Part shown: positions 19,186 through 27,569 of the stretch, in pieces
Layout of the letters: every line of letters starts with the position of its first letter
How positions within the stretch are numbered: position 1 is the stretch's first letter
NCBI GenBank assembly: GCA_944323245.1
Contig: CALURT010000002.1
Span: forward strand, 1 to 64,000
Length of the DNA stretch: 64,000 nucleotides
From: an uncultured Bacteroidales bacterium
GTDB lineage: Bacteria > Bacteroidota > Bacteroidia > Bacteroidales > UBA932
Reading direction: 5' to 3'
The notes under the pieces: generated by a model
What the model was told of the DNA's origin: nothing
The model's input: the letters and a program-made list of their open reading frames with translations, nothing else
Databases searched by the model: none
Position numbers and translations under genes: made by a program

Positions 19186-19258
19186 GCTCCCTTAGGGGCT
19201 CGAACCCTAGACCCCAACATTAAGAGTGTCGTGCTCTACCAACTGAGCTAAGGAAGCG
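19186..19258 (-). tRNA. tRNA-Lys (anticodon CTT)
   Basis: A complete 73-nt cloverleaf on the minus strand. Acceptor GCTTCCT pairs with AGGGAGC, D stem GCTC/GAGC, anticodon stem CGACA/TGTTG with loop CTCTTAA (anticodon CTT), T arm with TTCGAGC, and discriminator A. CCA is not encoded. It lies 28 bp downstream of the second Lys tRNA and shares its transcript. Confidence 0.96.
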
Positions 19259-19286
19259 TCATAAAGCCACATTCATGGCTCTTTCG

Positions 19287-19359
19287 TGATCCGTTTGGGA
19301 TTCGAACCCAAGACCCCAACATTAAAAGTGTTGTGCTCTACCAGCTGAGCTAACGAATC
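19287..19359 (-). tRNA. tRNA-Lys (anticodon TTT)
   Basis: A complete 73-nt cloverleaf on the minus strand. Acceptor GATTCGT pairs with ACGGATC, D stem GCTC/GAGC, anticodon stem CAACA/TGTTG with loop CTTTTAA (anticodon TTT), T loop TTCGAAT, discriminator A, and CCA not encoded. The core from the D arm to the variable loop is nearly identical to the neighbouring CTT isoacceptor, so the pair arose by duplication. Confidence 0.96.
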
Positions 19360-19481
19360 TTACCGTCCGTTCCCGTCATTGGAAGCATGCTTCCGAAACG
19401 GGATTGCAAAGGTATGTCATTCCGAATTAATATCCAAATTTTTCCATAAAATTCTGAAAAATTTTCGGATTGCACACCCCT

Positions 19482-20552
19482 TTACGGATTGGTAAGTTCA
19501 TCGTATATTACCGACAGGGACGACCTTGCCCATTCGGGAAATTCCGCCACCGGCTCGAATGTCCCTGCGAAATCGAGCAATGCGCTCAAATCGAATGCTT
19601 CCGCCGGGATTCCTATTCCGCACCTTGCGGCATCGTATGCGTTGCATTTCTGCTCTACATGGGACGGGACCATCAGGACCGGCTTGCCGAGATATGCAGC
19701 CTCGCAGACCGACTCGAAACCAGCCGTGCTTGCGTATGCCATGCAGCCTGCCATCTGATGCAGGAACTTCTTGTCATCCAAAAGATAAAATGACAACTTA
19801 TCGTCTATCTTCCTGACAGGAGGTTCCGTCCACTTGTCCCAGAAAAATCTCAATTCCACATCCGGATGCGCCTTATGCCATTCAAGCACATCTTCCGAAA
19901 AGCCAGCATTGAGCATGTATCCGTGTATGTAATTGCCCTTGCTTGGCTTGAGGTCGAGCACTTCCTTCCGCAAAAGAGGCGGGACCACCCTTATCCTGTG
20001 CTTGTCGTCATCGGGCATATCCTTGAAAGACAATGCAAGACGCTTGCATGCGCCCACTGCCGTCAGTTTCGTAAAGAGCAGCAGCCCGTCAGTGCCGGGA
20101 ATTCCGGAAGAGGACAGATCAAAACCTTCGTGAAGAAACAGGTACTGGTGCCCGATGGAAATATTCGGGACACTGATCCTGAAATTCAGATATGCTATTC
20201 CCGTAAGCAGTTCGTAGAAATTCACCACGACATCGGCTCCGGACGAATTGATGGCATCCCTGATAAATGTCACGCTCTTGAAATACTGCGGAAAGGTTAC
20301 GATATTGTAAGCCACGCTCTTGAGCATGTTGGCCGTGCGGTTTTCAGCGGAAGGCTGGAAATTGACGCTTTGGAACTGATGTATCGGGGCAGACACTCCT
20401 TTTCTGAAAAAATCAGGCAGTTGCCTTGCCGGACTTTTGCCGACAAGCATGGCCACGACCTCGTGACCCTTGGAAAGAAGCATTTTCTCCAATGTCATGG
20501 CCTGGGTCAGATGCCCGCGGCCTTCACCTTGAATTATGAACAGGAATTTCAT
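19482..20552 (-). CDS. Glycosyltransferase, GT-B fold (MurG/UGT-like)
   Basis: A 356-residue protein. The N-terminus FLFIIQGEGRGHLTQAMTLE is the Gly-rich loop and first helix of GT-B enzymes that act on whole sugar or lipid acceptors. The C-terminal half has the donor-site pattern MAYASTAGFESVCEAAYLGKPVLMVPSHVEQKCNA. Its start overlaps the phosphoesterase gene by 4 bp, so the two are translated together. It probably moves a sugar onto a membrane lipid or envelope glycan at the cytoplasmic face. Donor and acceptor are unknown. Confidence 0.8.
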   Translation of the reverse strand: MKFLFIIQGEGRGHLTQAMTLEKMLLSKGHEVVAMLVGKSPARQLPDFFRKGVSAPIHQFQSVNFQPSAENRTANMLKSVAYNIVTFPQYFKSVTFIRDAINSSGADVVVNFYELLTGIAYLNFRISVPNISIGHQYLFLHEGFDLSSSGIPGTDGLLLFTKLTAVGACKRLALSFKDMPDDDKHRIRVVPPLLRKEVLDLKPSKGNYIHGYMLNAGFSEDVLEWHKAHPDVELRFFWDKWTEPPVRKIDDKLSFYLLDDKKFLHQMAGCMAYASTAGFESVCEAAYLGKPVLMVPSHVEQKCNAYDAARCGIGIPAEAFDLSALLDFAGTFEPVAEFPEWARSSLSVIYDELTNP

Positions 20553-21310
20553 GGTAAAAATTCATCTCGGTATCGGTAAATGCGCCAGTTGCCGTTTTCG
20601 TCTTCAATGAGGGCAGACAGGGATTCCACCCAGTCGCCGGAATTCAGGTAACGGATTCCGTCAATCATCCTGTCCTCCGGATAATGGATGTGTCCGCAGA
20701 TGACTCCGTCGCAATGTTTGCTGCGGGCCAGATCGGCGAGCATACGCTCGAAACCGGATACGAAGGATACCGCTTTCTTGACCTTGTGCTTGATGGCCTG
20801 GGACATAGAAAAATAAGGTTTCCCCCGCCGGGCTCTCATCCTGTTGTAGAAATTGTTGAATTTCAAAAGAGCCGTATAGCTTATGTCTCCGAGTTTGGCC
20901 AACCATTCCATTTTAGAGGTAACGCTGTCGAAAACGTCGCCATGCGTGACGAAGAACCTGTGTCCTTCGGACTCGAGGACATAGTCTCTCAGGAAACTGA
21001 TGTTGGACAGATTGACCGGAACAAGATTGTCAAGGAAATCGTCATGGTTGCCTCTCAGGTAAATCACTTCTGTGTTGTGGTTCTCCATCATTTTCATGAT
21101 GATTTTCATGAATCTCGTATAATCGGAATTCCATCTCTTGGCAGCCGACTTCCTCTGTATCTGCCAGCCGTCGATGATATCGCCGTTCAGGACAAGACGG
21201 TCACAATCCACCGAACTCAGGAAATCTCCGACTTCCTTGACCTTGGCGTATGCGGACCCGAGGTGTACGTCTGAAATCACCACCGTCCTGTAATGACTGC
21301 GAACTTCCAT
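20549..21310 (-). CDS. Calcineurin-type metallophosphoesterase, LpxH-like
   Basis: A 253-residue protein with the full metal-binding set: VVISDVHLGSAY (D-x-H), LVLNGDIIDGW (G-D), YLRGNHDDF (G-N-H-D), FVTHGDVFD (G-D) and VICGHIHYPED (G-H-x-H). This is the pattern of UDP-2,3-diacylglucosamine hydrolases, which cut the pyrophosphate in lipid A synthesis. Together with the coupled glycosyltransferase gene, a role in lipid A or another envelope lipid is likely. A true lpxH role cannot be told apart from that of a paralogue on sequence alone. Confidence 0.82.
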   Translation of the reverse strand: MEVRSHYRTVVISDVHLGSAYAKVKEVGDFLSSVDCDRLVLNGDIIDGWQIQRKSAAKRWNSDYTRFMKIIMKMMENHNTEVIYLRGNHDDFLDNLVPVNLSNISFLRDYVLESEGHRFFVTHGDVFDSVTSKMEWLAKLGDISYTALLKFNNFYNRMRARRGKPYFSMSQAIKHKVKKAVSFVSGFERMLADLARSKHCDGVICGHIHYPEDRMIDGIRYLNSGDWVESLSALIEDENGNWRIYRYRDEFLP

Positions 21311-21344
21311 AATTCTGTCAAAGGTAATTAAAAGTATGTAAAAG

Positions 21345-22658
21345 TCATCCTCCGATGCACAAATATTCGATTCCGTTGTCCTTCATTTCGGCAGAATCGT
21401 ATATGTTGCGTCCGTCGATGACCACAGGCTGCCTCATAAGCGACCGCACGAGTTTCCATGCAGGCATGCGGAACTGTTTCCATTCAGTCAGAAGCAGAAG
21501 TGCGTCGGCATCCTTTACAGCGTCGTACATGTCCTTCGCATAGGTCACTTTCCCGCCGAGGCGGCGCCGTCCTTCCTCCATGGCCACAGGGTCGAATACC
21601 GTGATATTGCACCCCGATTTCAACAGCAGGTCGATGACGACAAGTGACGGAGCCTCCCTCATGTCATCCGTTTCCGGCTTGAAGGCCAGACCCCAAACCG
21701 CTATGTTCAGACCGGCAGGATTGCCGCCGAAATGTCTTGCAACCTTGTCGAACAGAATCCGTTTCTGCTTCTCGTTGACTTCTTCGACAGCCTTGAGGAC
21801 CTTCATTTCATAGCCGGCGGATTCCGCAGTCCGGATAAGCGCCTTGACGTCTTTCGGGAAGCAGCTGCCTCCGTATCCGCAACCCGGATAAAGGAATTTC
21901 CCGCCAATACGGGTATCGGAACCTATCCCCCGACGGACCATATTCACATCCGCTCCGACCAATTCGCAAAGGTTGGCGATGTCGTTCATGAAACTTATCC
22001 TCGTGGCCAACATCGAATTGGCCGCATACTTGATCATCTCGGCGGAAGGAATATCCGTAAATATCACCCGGAAATTGTTGAGCAGAAACGGTCTGTAGAG
22101 CCTGCGCATTATATTTTCCGCACGTTCCGACTCCAAACCCACCACGACACGGTCGGGGCTCATGAAATCCTTGACAGCCGCCCCTTCCTTCAGAAATTCT
22201 GGGTTCGAAGCAATGTCAAATTGCACGGAAACCCCTCTCCTGTCGATTTCTTCCTTTATCGCAGCCTTTACTTTCTCAGAAGTTCCCACTGGAACGGTGG
22301 ATTTGGTGACAACGAGGGTATAATTGTCCATCAGCCGTCCTATGTTACGGGCAACGTCCAGCACAGCAGACAAATCGGCGCTTCCGTCTTCGTCCGGAGG
22401 GGTTCCTACGGCGATGAATACCACTTCGACGTCTTTTATGCATTCGGACAGGTCTGTCGTGAATTCAAGCCGTCCGGCCTTGGCATTCCTCGCCACGAGT
22501 TCGTCCAACCCGGGCTCGTAAATCGGAATCACGCCCTTTTTCAGATTGTCGATTTTCCTTGCATCTACATCGACGCACGTCACATATATGCCCGTTTCGG
22601 CAAAGCATGCTCCGCTCACGAGTCCCACATATCCTGTTCCTATTATCGCTATGTTCAT
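21345..22658 (-). CDS. ugd: UDP-glucose 6-dehydrogenase
   Basis: A 437-residue enzyme that oxidises UDP-glucose to UDP-glucuronate using two NAD+. The NAD-binding N-terminus is IGTGYVGLVSGACFAE, the linker holds NPEFLKEGAAVKDFMSPDR, the catalytic cysteine is in GYGGSCFPKDVKAL, and the C-terminal UDP-binding domain has AFKPETDDMREAPS. It lies 5 bp downstream of the epimerase gene that would use its product. Together they supply uronic acids for capsule, exopolysaccharide or LPS. Confidence 0.96.
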   Translation of the reverse strand: MNIAIIGTGYVGLVSGACFAETGIYVTCVDVDARKIDNLKKGVIPIYEPGLDELVARNAKAGRLEFTTDLSECIKDVEVVFIAVGTPPDEDGSADLSAVLDVARNIGRLMDNYTLVVTKSTVPVGTSEKVKAAIKEEIDRRGVSVQFDIASNPEFLKEGAAVKDFMSPDRVVVGLESERAENIMRRLYRPFLLNNFRVIFTDIPSAEMIKYAANSMLATRISFMNDIANLCELVGADVNMVRRGIGSDTRIGGKFLYPGCGYGGSCFPKDVKALIRTAESAGYEMKVLKAVEEVNEKQKRILFDKVARHFGGNPAGLNIAVWGLAFKPETDDMREAPSLVVIDLLLKSGCNITVFDPVAMEEGRRRLGGKVTYAKDMYDAVKDADALLLLTEWKQFRMPAWKLVRSLMRQPVVIDGRNIYDSAEMKDNGIEYLCIGG

Positions 22659-22663
22659 AATTA

Positions 22664-23698
22664 TTATATTCCTTTTGGTTTCAGCGGATTATCAGGCGAA
22701 AGGTACCATGAGGCGAATTTTTCCAGTCCTGTCTTCAGCGGCACGGACGGACGGAATCCGTAACATGCTTCAAGTCTGGAAGGGTCCGCAAATGTCCTTG
22801 TCACATCACCCTGCTGCATAGGGAGATATTCCTTTTCGGCCGTCTTTCCGAAAACATTCTCCATCTCCGATATAAAATCCGTCAAAGCCGCAGGCGCACC
22901 GACTCCGACATTGAATATCTCAAAACCTTCGTCCGTCCCTGAAGATGTCCGTTTGTCTCCGACAATTCTCATCGTAGCTTCTACCGCATCATCAATATAT
23001 GTGAAATCCCTGACGTGCCTGCCGCCGTTGAAAATACGCAAAGTCTTGCCTCCCGTTATGGCATCCGCGAAAATAAACGGAGCCATGTCTGGCCTTCCCC
23101 ACGGCCCGTAAACCGTAAAAAACCTTATTCCGGTCATCCTTATCCCGTACAGCGAATTGTAGGCATAGGCCATGACCTCATCGGCTTTCTTGGTGGCCGC
23201 ATATAGGCTTACCGGACAGTCCGTCCTGTCATCCTCCGAAAACGGGACTTTGGTTGCCCTTCCGTACACGGAGCTTGACGATGCGAAGACAAGATGCCCC
23301 ACGCCGTACTTTCTGCAACACTCCAATACGGTCAAAAAGCCCGTGACATTGCTCTGGATATACTCGAAAGGGGCTTCCGTGGAATGTCGCACCCCGGCCT
23401 GTGCGGCAAGGTTGACGACCTTGTCGAATTTCCCGTCAGAAAAAAGACGGTCCATCGGATCCCTGTCCTCGATGGAGACCTTTACAAAGGAAAGATTCGG
23501 GAAAAGGCTGCTTGCCGTCATGCCGGACGCACCGCCTTCTGCCCTTATTCCGTTGTACTCCAACCGTGCGGTTTTCAGCACCGTCGGATAATAGTCATTG
23601 AGATTGTCGGCGGCCACGACTTCATGTCCTTCAACTGCAAGACTCCGACACAGGGCCGCACCGATGAATCCCGCCCCTCCTGTTACCAATATCTTCAC
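22664..23698 (-). CDS. UDP-glucuronate 4-epimerase family NAD-dependent epimerase
   Basis: A 344-residue extended SDR. I choose the GTG at 23698, which overlaps the upstream stop codon as GTGA and places VKILVTGGAGFIGAALCRSL at the N-terminus as expected; a longer frame up to 23851 is only the antisense shadow of manC. The active site has SSSSVYG and the Tyr-Lys pair of YAATKKADE. The FTVYGPWGRPDMAPFIFADAI segment is typical of UDP-GlcA epimerases making UDP-GalA. With ugd downstream this gives both uronate donors. Confidence 0.9.
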   Translation of the reverse strand: MKILVTGGAGFIGAALCRSLAVEGHEVVAADNLNDYYPTVLKTARLEYNGIRAEGGASGMTASSLFPNLSFVKVSIEDRDPMDRLFSDGKFDKVVNLAAQAGVRHSTEAPFEYIQSNVTGFLTVLECCRKYGVGHLVFASSSSVYGRATKVPFSEDDRTDCPVSLYAATKKADEVMAYAYNSLYGIRMTGIRFFTVYGPWGRPDMAPFIFADAITGGKTLRIFNGGRHVRDFTYIDDAVEATMRIVGDKRTSSGTDEGFEIFNVGVGAPAALTDFISEMENVFGKTAEKEYLPMQQGDVTRTFADPSRLEACYGFRPSVPLKTGLEKFASWYLSPDNPLKPKGI

Positions 23699-24756
23699 TT
23701 CGTTCGCTTCGATGAATTTGCCGAATAATCCTTGATACGCTGCTCTTCGGACAACCTGCAGACAAGAAGTTTCCCGTTCTTTTCCGCAACGATGTACCCG
23801 TCCAACCCGTCTATGACAGCCGTCTGCACATCCGGGAGATGCACGATGCAATTGCGGCTTCCGAACATCCTGATGTCGCCGCCCACAATGGAGTTGCCGT
23901 CTTCATCCCCGGCGATGTGAGTCTTTACCGAGCCCCAGCTTCCGAGGTCGCTCCAGCCGAAACTTCCGGTAATCACATAAATATCATCGGATTTCTCCAT
24001 GACGGCGTAATCTATGGATATTTTGTCGCAGGTCGGGAAAAGCCTTGCGAGCGTTTCCTTCTCACGGTCCGTGTACAGGTACGGTTCTATTTCGTCCATC
24101 ACCCCGGCTATCTGCGGGGCGTAACGCATCAACTGCTTCTCTATGGTCTCCGCTGTCCACACGAAAATTCCCGCATTCCAGAAATATCCGCCGTCGGCAA
24201 GATACTTCCGAGCCGTCTCAATATCAGGTTTTTCCTTGAATGCATCCACCTTGCATACCTTCTCCGGAGCTGCATTCCCGGCATTGATGTAACCGTAACC
24301 CGTCTCCGGCCTCGATGGAATGACTCCGACCGTCACGATACTGTCATTTCCGGCGGTGAACGCCAATGCTTCGGAAATCAGTTTCCGGAACCTGTCCGTC
24401 TCCAAGACAAGTGCGTCCGCCGGAGTGACGACAATATTTGCCTGAGGGAATCTTTTATGAATCTTCCTGCAGGCCAAGGCAATACACGGAGCCGTATTTC
24501 TCGGCTCGGGCTCGGCGATGATATTGTCTTCAGGAATGCCAGGGAGCTGCTCCATGACCGTGCCGACATATTTTTCCGATGTCACCACCCAGAATTTCGA
24601 AATGTCGCACAACGGGAGAAACCGCTCTACCGTCAACTGGATAAGTGTCTTCCCGACTCCGAGTACGTCGATGAACTGCTTGGGCGTTTCCGGCGTGCTT
24701 GCGGGCCACAGGCGGCTTCCGATGCCTCCGGCCATTATCACTACATGATTGTCCAT
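23695..24756 (-). CDS. manC: Mannose-1-phosphate guanylyltransferase
   Basis: A 353-residue nucleotidyltransferase that makes GDP-mannose from mannose 1-phosphate and GTP. Signature segments are VIMAGGIGSRLWPASTPETPKQF cut here to GGIGSRLWP as the nucleotide-binding loop, PADALVLE, VGVIPSRPETGYGYI, DAFKEKPD, WNAGIFVW, SIDYAVMEKS and FGWSDLGSWGS. It has the short form without the isomerase domain. It opens the envelope operon manC, epimerase, ugd, phosphoesterase, glycosyltransferase. Confidence 0.95.
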   Translation of the reverse strand: MDNHVVIMAGGIGSRLWPASTPETPKQFIDVLGVGKTLIQLTVERFLPLCDISKFWVVTSEKYVGTVMEQLPGIPEDNIIAEPEPRNTAPCIALACRKIHKRFPQANIVVTPADALVLETDRFRKLISEALAFTAGNDSIVTVGVIPSRPETGYGYINAGNAAPEKVCKVDAFKEKPDIETARKYLADGGYFWNAGIFVWTAETIEKQLMRYAPQIAGVMDEIEPYLYTDREKETLARLFPTCDKISIDYAVMEKSDDIYVITGSFGWSDLGSWGSVKTHIAGDEDGNSIVGGDIRMFGSRNCIVHLPDVQTAVIDGLDGYIVAEKNGKLLVCRLSEEQRIKDYSANSSKRTK

Positions 24757-24786
24757 TATTGTAAAATCATAAAATCATAAAATTAA

Positions 24787-24835
24787 ATTCATGAGACCTG
24801 CTCCTGCCCGGTCGGGGCGTGCAGATCCCATGAAT
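24787..24835 (-). terminator. Hairpin terminator of the beta-barrel operon
   Basis: ATTCATG.GA.CTGC at one side and GCAG.TC.CATGAAT at the other form a long stem with a GC-rich top at 24787-24835. On the minus strand it follows the beta-barrel gene and is followed by TTTAATTTTA. The manC start lies just beyond. Confidence 0.7.
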
Positions 24836-24887
24836 CCGTAAAGGTATGCAAAATTATTGTGTTTTGAAAGCACGATACAAGCAGGCG

Positions 24888-25505
24888 TCAGAATGAAAGT
24901 CCGAGTTTGAAGCCGGCATTGTTGATGCCGTTTATGTTGAAAGCCTCGCTCCTGTTCGTACTGTAGGCATAGTATGCCGCCAACTGGAATCCGAAATTGC
25001 TTTTCCTGAAAGGATGCCATGTAAAGCCTATTTCAGGAGACACGTAAAAGCCCCAGCCGCTGTCCCTCATTCCGAACGTGGACATGAAACGGTACGCTTC
25101 CGCATAGTTGGCCCCTAACTTGGCCCCGACGTAAGGCTGGAAACGGGTATAGGTGAACCTGTATCTCAACTCCGCTCCGAACGGAATCTGGAACAGGGAA
25201 TGCGCCATGTCGGTAGTCAGGTCAGCGCCGTTCCCGAGGTCATACGTGGCTTTAGGGATATATTCGTTGTTCGTGTTGAAACTTGCAAATGCCCCGACGC
25301 CCACATGAGGAAGGATGTAATAACCGCCTTCGGCATACGCACCCCAGCCGCTTGCATTGCGGACGAAATTGTTGGAAAACGTCCCGTTGAACTGCCATCC
25401 GGCATCGATATAGAACCGTCTGCCCACCTGGGCATCCATGGTAAATGCTGTCGCTACGGACAATGCCGCAACAATCAATATGTATTTCAATTTCATGATA
25501 TTCAT
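24888..25505 (-). CDS. Outer-membrane beta-barrel protein
   Basis: A 205-residue protein with a signal peptide (MKLKYILIVAALSVATAFTMDAQ) that ends in a Bacteroidetes-typical AQ cleavage site. The rest alternates polar and hydrophobic residues in strands rich in Tyr and Gly and ends in FKLGLSF, the terminal Phe expected for Bam-dependent insertion. It belongs to the small OmpW/OMP_b-brl-like porin type. It is the third gene of an operon with the DUF4136 and DUF4251 genes, with 8 bp to the gene before it. Function is not known. Confidence 0.85.
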   Translation of the reverse strand: MNIMKLKYILIVAALSVATAFTMDAQVGRRFYIDAGWQFNGTFSNNFVRNASGWGAYAEGGYYILPHVGVGAFASFNTNNEYIPKATYDLGNGADLTTDMAHSLFQIPFGAELRYRFTYTRFQPYVGAKLGANYAEAYRFMSTFGMRDSGWGFYVSPEIGFTWHPFRKSNFGFQLAAYYAYSTNRSEAFNINGINNAGFKLGLSF

Positions 25506-25513
25506 AATTTCAG

Positions 25514-26170
25514 TTACCTCAAATATTCCGACTGTGCAAATGCCTGCCTTATCCCTTCAAGCAGACGCTCCTTGTCATAATACGACACTCCGAGGACATC
25601 GCCGTCTATGAAGGCGTTCCATACTACAGGAAGATTTTCATCCTCGCCCTGTGCGGACGTCAGGTCGGCCATATCAATAAGCAGTGAATGCGTGGAATAG
25701 GAATATGTCACCGGATACGGATAATACCAGCCGCCCCATGTGCCCCAATAACCCGGGCTCCAGTAACCCGGATAACCGAGCCACCAGTACGAATCGGCAT
25801 AACCGCCCACATAGTCGGTAAAATAATCGGTATCCATTATGTATGTCAGCTGCAGACCGAGGTCGGCATTTTCCTTGTTTTCAAGTTCGACATACTGGTA
25901 ACCTTTGTTTTCCATCATTTTTCTGACTTCGGACACCAATGCCGAAGCGAATGAGTTCTTGCTGTACGACGAATGGCTGCCGTCTATGACAAGGACACTG
26001 TCCACTACGGTAAATGTCGAATATTGCGAAAAGTCGCTGTTTTCAGAGCGGGCCGTGAACACCAGGCATTCTCCGTCCGCATCGACCTTGTCAGGCATTT
26101 TCTGACAGGCAACGGCAGCTGCAAGCGCCAGCATTGCCGATAGAATTATTTTTCCTTTCATTGTTTTCAT
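25514..26170 (-). CDS. DUF4136-type lipoprotein
   Basis: A 218-residue protein. The signal sequence ends in LAAAVACQK, a lipobox with Cys near residue 22. The body has FSQYSTFTVVDSV, a repeat-like Gly/Tyr/Trp-rich stretch (GYWSPGYWGTWGGWYYPYP) and SLLIDMADL, as in DUF4136 lipoproteins of Bacteroidetes. It is likely anchored in the outer membrane, facing the periplasm or the surface. The aromatic stretch could bind glycans or simply pack against the membrane; the role is unknown. It sits 12 bp after the DUF4251 gene. Confidence 0.82.
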   Translation of the reverse strand: MKTMKGKIILSAMLALAAAVACQKMPDKVDADGECLVFTARSENSDFSQYSTFTVVDSVLVIDGSHSSYSKNSFASALVSEVRKMMENKGYQYVELENKENADLGLQLTYIMDTDYFTDYVGGYADSYWWLGYPGYWSPGYWGTWGGWYYPYPVTYSYSTHSLLIDMADLTSAQGEDENLPVVWNAFIDGDVLGVSYYDKERLLEGIRQAFAQSEYLR

Positions 26171-26182
26171 TTTTAATAGTCG

Positions 26183-26791
26183 TTAAAAAGATATTCCCTC
26201 GACGGTATTCGAGTATTTGTAAGGTACTATCCGGCCTTCGAGCCGCACCCTGTTGGAGTTGAAATTCGGGGAAACGTCGGCATAGGCCCGGCTTGAACCC
26301 TGAGACAGGGAAATCGTCACAGCAGCACTGATTCCCCTCCCCTGAACGTTCATCGAATATACCAGGCCTCCTTTCCTGTCGTAGGAAACCTTAACATTCG
26401 ACACCGATCCCTCGACAGTAATGCCACCGACCCCGTTGGGGCCTGCAAACGAATAGCTCGGCGAAATCTGGACAACGGCTTCGCCGTCATGGAATGAAAT
26501 GAAGTTGGTCGTGGAATTGACCTGCACCCTCGTACCGTATTTGAAAGTAACGGCATCCGCTTCGAGGACGAACGAAGAGTCGTTCAACGCCTGCACAGCC
26601 TGCAACCATACCAATGTATCCATTACGGCAGCTTTTTTCACGTCATCGCTTCTGCCTTCATTGAATTCATTCATATAGTCTTTCCAGCGGTCCATTCTTT
26701 CCTCACGGGTCATTTTGTTTTGGGCTGACCCTGACACCCACGCAACTGATGCCAACATCAGAATTAAAATCACTCGTTTCATAATTTTCAA
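26183..26791 (-). CDS. DUF4251 secreted protein
   Basis: A 202-residue protein with a signal peptide ending in SGSAQ. The mature part has a charged helix (MTREERMDRWKDYMNEF) followed by beta strands with FISFHDGEAVVQI, GGITVEGSVSNVKVS and the GISAAVTISLS segment, which I recognise as the DUF4251 pattern. It is the first gene of the three-gene envelope operon. Function is unknown. Confidence 0.8.
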   Translation of the reverse strand: MKIMKRVILILMLASVAWVSGSAQNKMTREERMDRWKDYMNEFNEGRSDDVKKAAVMDTLVWLQAVQALNDSSFVLEADAVTFKYGTRVQVNSTTNFISFHDGEAVVQISPSYSFAGPNGVGGITVEGSVSNVKVSYDRKGGLVYSMNVQGRGISAAVTISLSQGSSRAYADVSPNFNSNRVRLEGRIVPYKYSNTVEGISF

Positions 26792-26927
26792 CTTTTAAAA
26801 TTTACCGGATTTTTCAATCCGAGGCGTGTTCATGGCAAACCTCGTACCAAAATGAAAACAGCCTTGTTTTTTTATCATGCTGAGGTATTTTGATTATATT
26901 CGCGGCCGGATAAATTTTTTATATGAT

Positions 26928-27566
26928 ATGAAAGGTTACGCATTTCTTTTCGATTTGGACGGAGTGATTTTCAATACAGAAGACCAGTACACGTTGTTCT
27001 GGGACGGAATAGGCGCCGAATACCTCGGGGACTGTCATTTGGCCGCCAAGTTGAAGGGAGAGACCATAGAAACGTCGTTGCGCAGATGTTTCCCGGATGA
27101 CACGTTGAAAAGAGACGAGGTCAGGCGGAGGCTTTATGAATTCGAAGAGAAAATGGCTTTCGATTACGTTCCGGGAGCGTTTGAATTTCTCGGCAGGCTC
27201 AAGGAGGAGGGCTGCCGCACTGCCATCGTCACGAGTTCCAACCGTGACAAAATGTCAAAAGTGTACAAGGTACACCCCGAGATACCCGGTTTGGTGGACC
27301 ATATTCTCACATGCGATGATTTCGGCAGGTCCAAACCGGATCCCGAATGCTATCTGCTCGGCATGAAACTGTGCGGGGCGACGGCTGCCGACACATTCGT
27401 CTTCGAAGATTCTTTCAACGGGCTTAAGGCCGGGCGGGGCTCGGGAGCGCATGTGGTGGCCCTTGCCACGACCAACAGCAGGGAAAGCCTTGCCCCGTAC
27501 GCTGACATTGTCGTCGTCGACTTCCTTTCGATAGAAGAAAAACTGAATGAATTTTTGAGGATCTAA
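26928..27566 (+). CDS. HAD-superfamily hydrolase, beta-phosphoglucomutase/phosphatase-like
   Basis: A 212-residue cytoplasmic protein starting at the ATG at 26928 (MKGYAFLFDLDGV); an earlier ATG at 26877 adds residues without family support. Motif I is FDLDGVIFNTE with the nucleophile Asp, motif II lies in AIVTSSNRDKM, motif III in RSKPDPECYLL, and motif IV in FEDSFNGLKAGR. The helical cap after motif I matches the PGM/phosphoglycolate phosphatase group. It acts on a small phosphorylated sugar or similar molecule; the substrate is unknown. It sits 3 bp before the COG0523 gene. Confidence 0.88.
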   Translation: MKGYAFLFDLDGVIFNTEDQYTLFWDGIGAEYLGDCHLAAKLKGETIETSLRRCFPDDTLKRDEVRRRLYEFEEKMAFDYVPGAFEFLGRLKEEGCRTAIVTSSNRDKMSKVYKVHPEIPGLVDHILTCDDFGRSKPDPECYLLGMKLCGATAADTFVFEDSFNGLKAGRGSGAHVVALATTNSRESLAPYADIVVVDFLSIEEKLNEFLRI

Positions 27567-27569
27567 TTT

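Noticed and set aside
21732..22763. 343-codon plus-strand frame opposite ugd
   Set aside because: Antisense to a complete ugd with all catalytic residues; no independent support.
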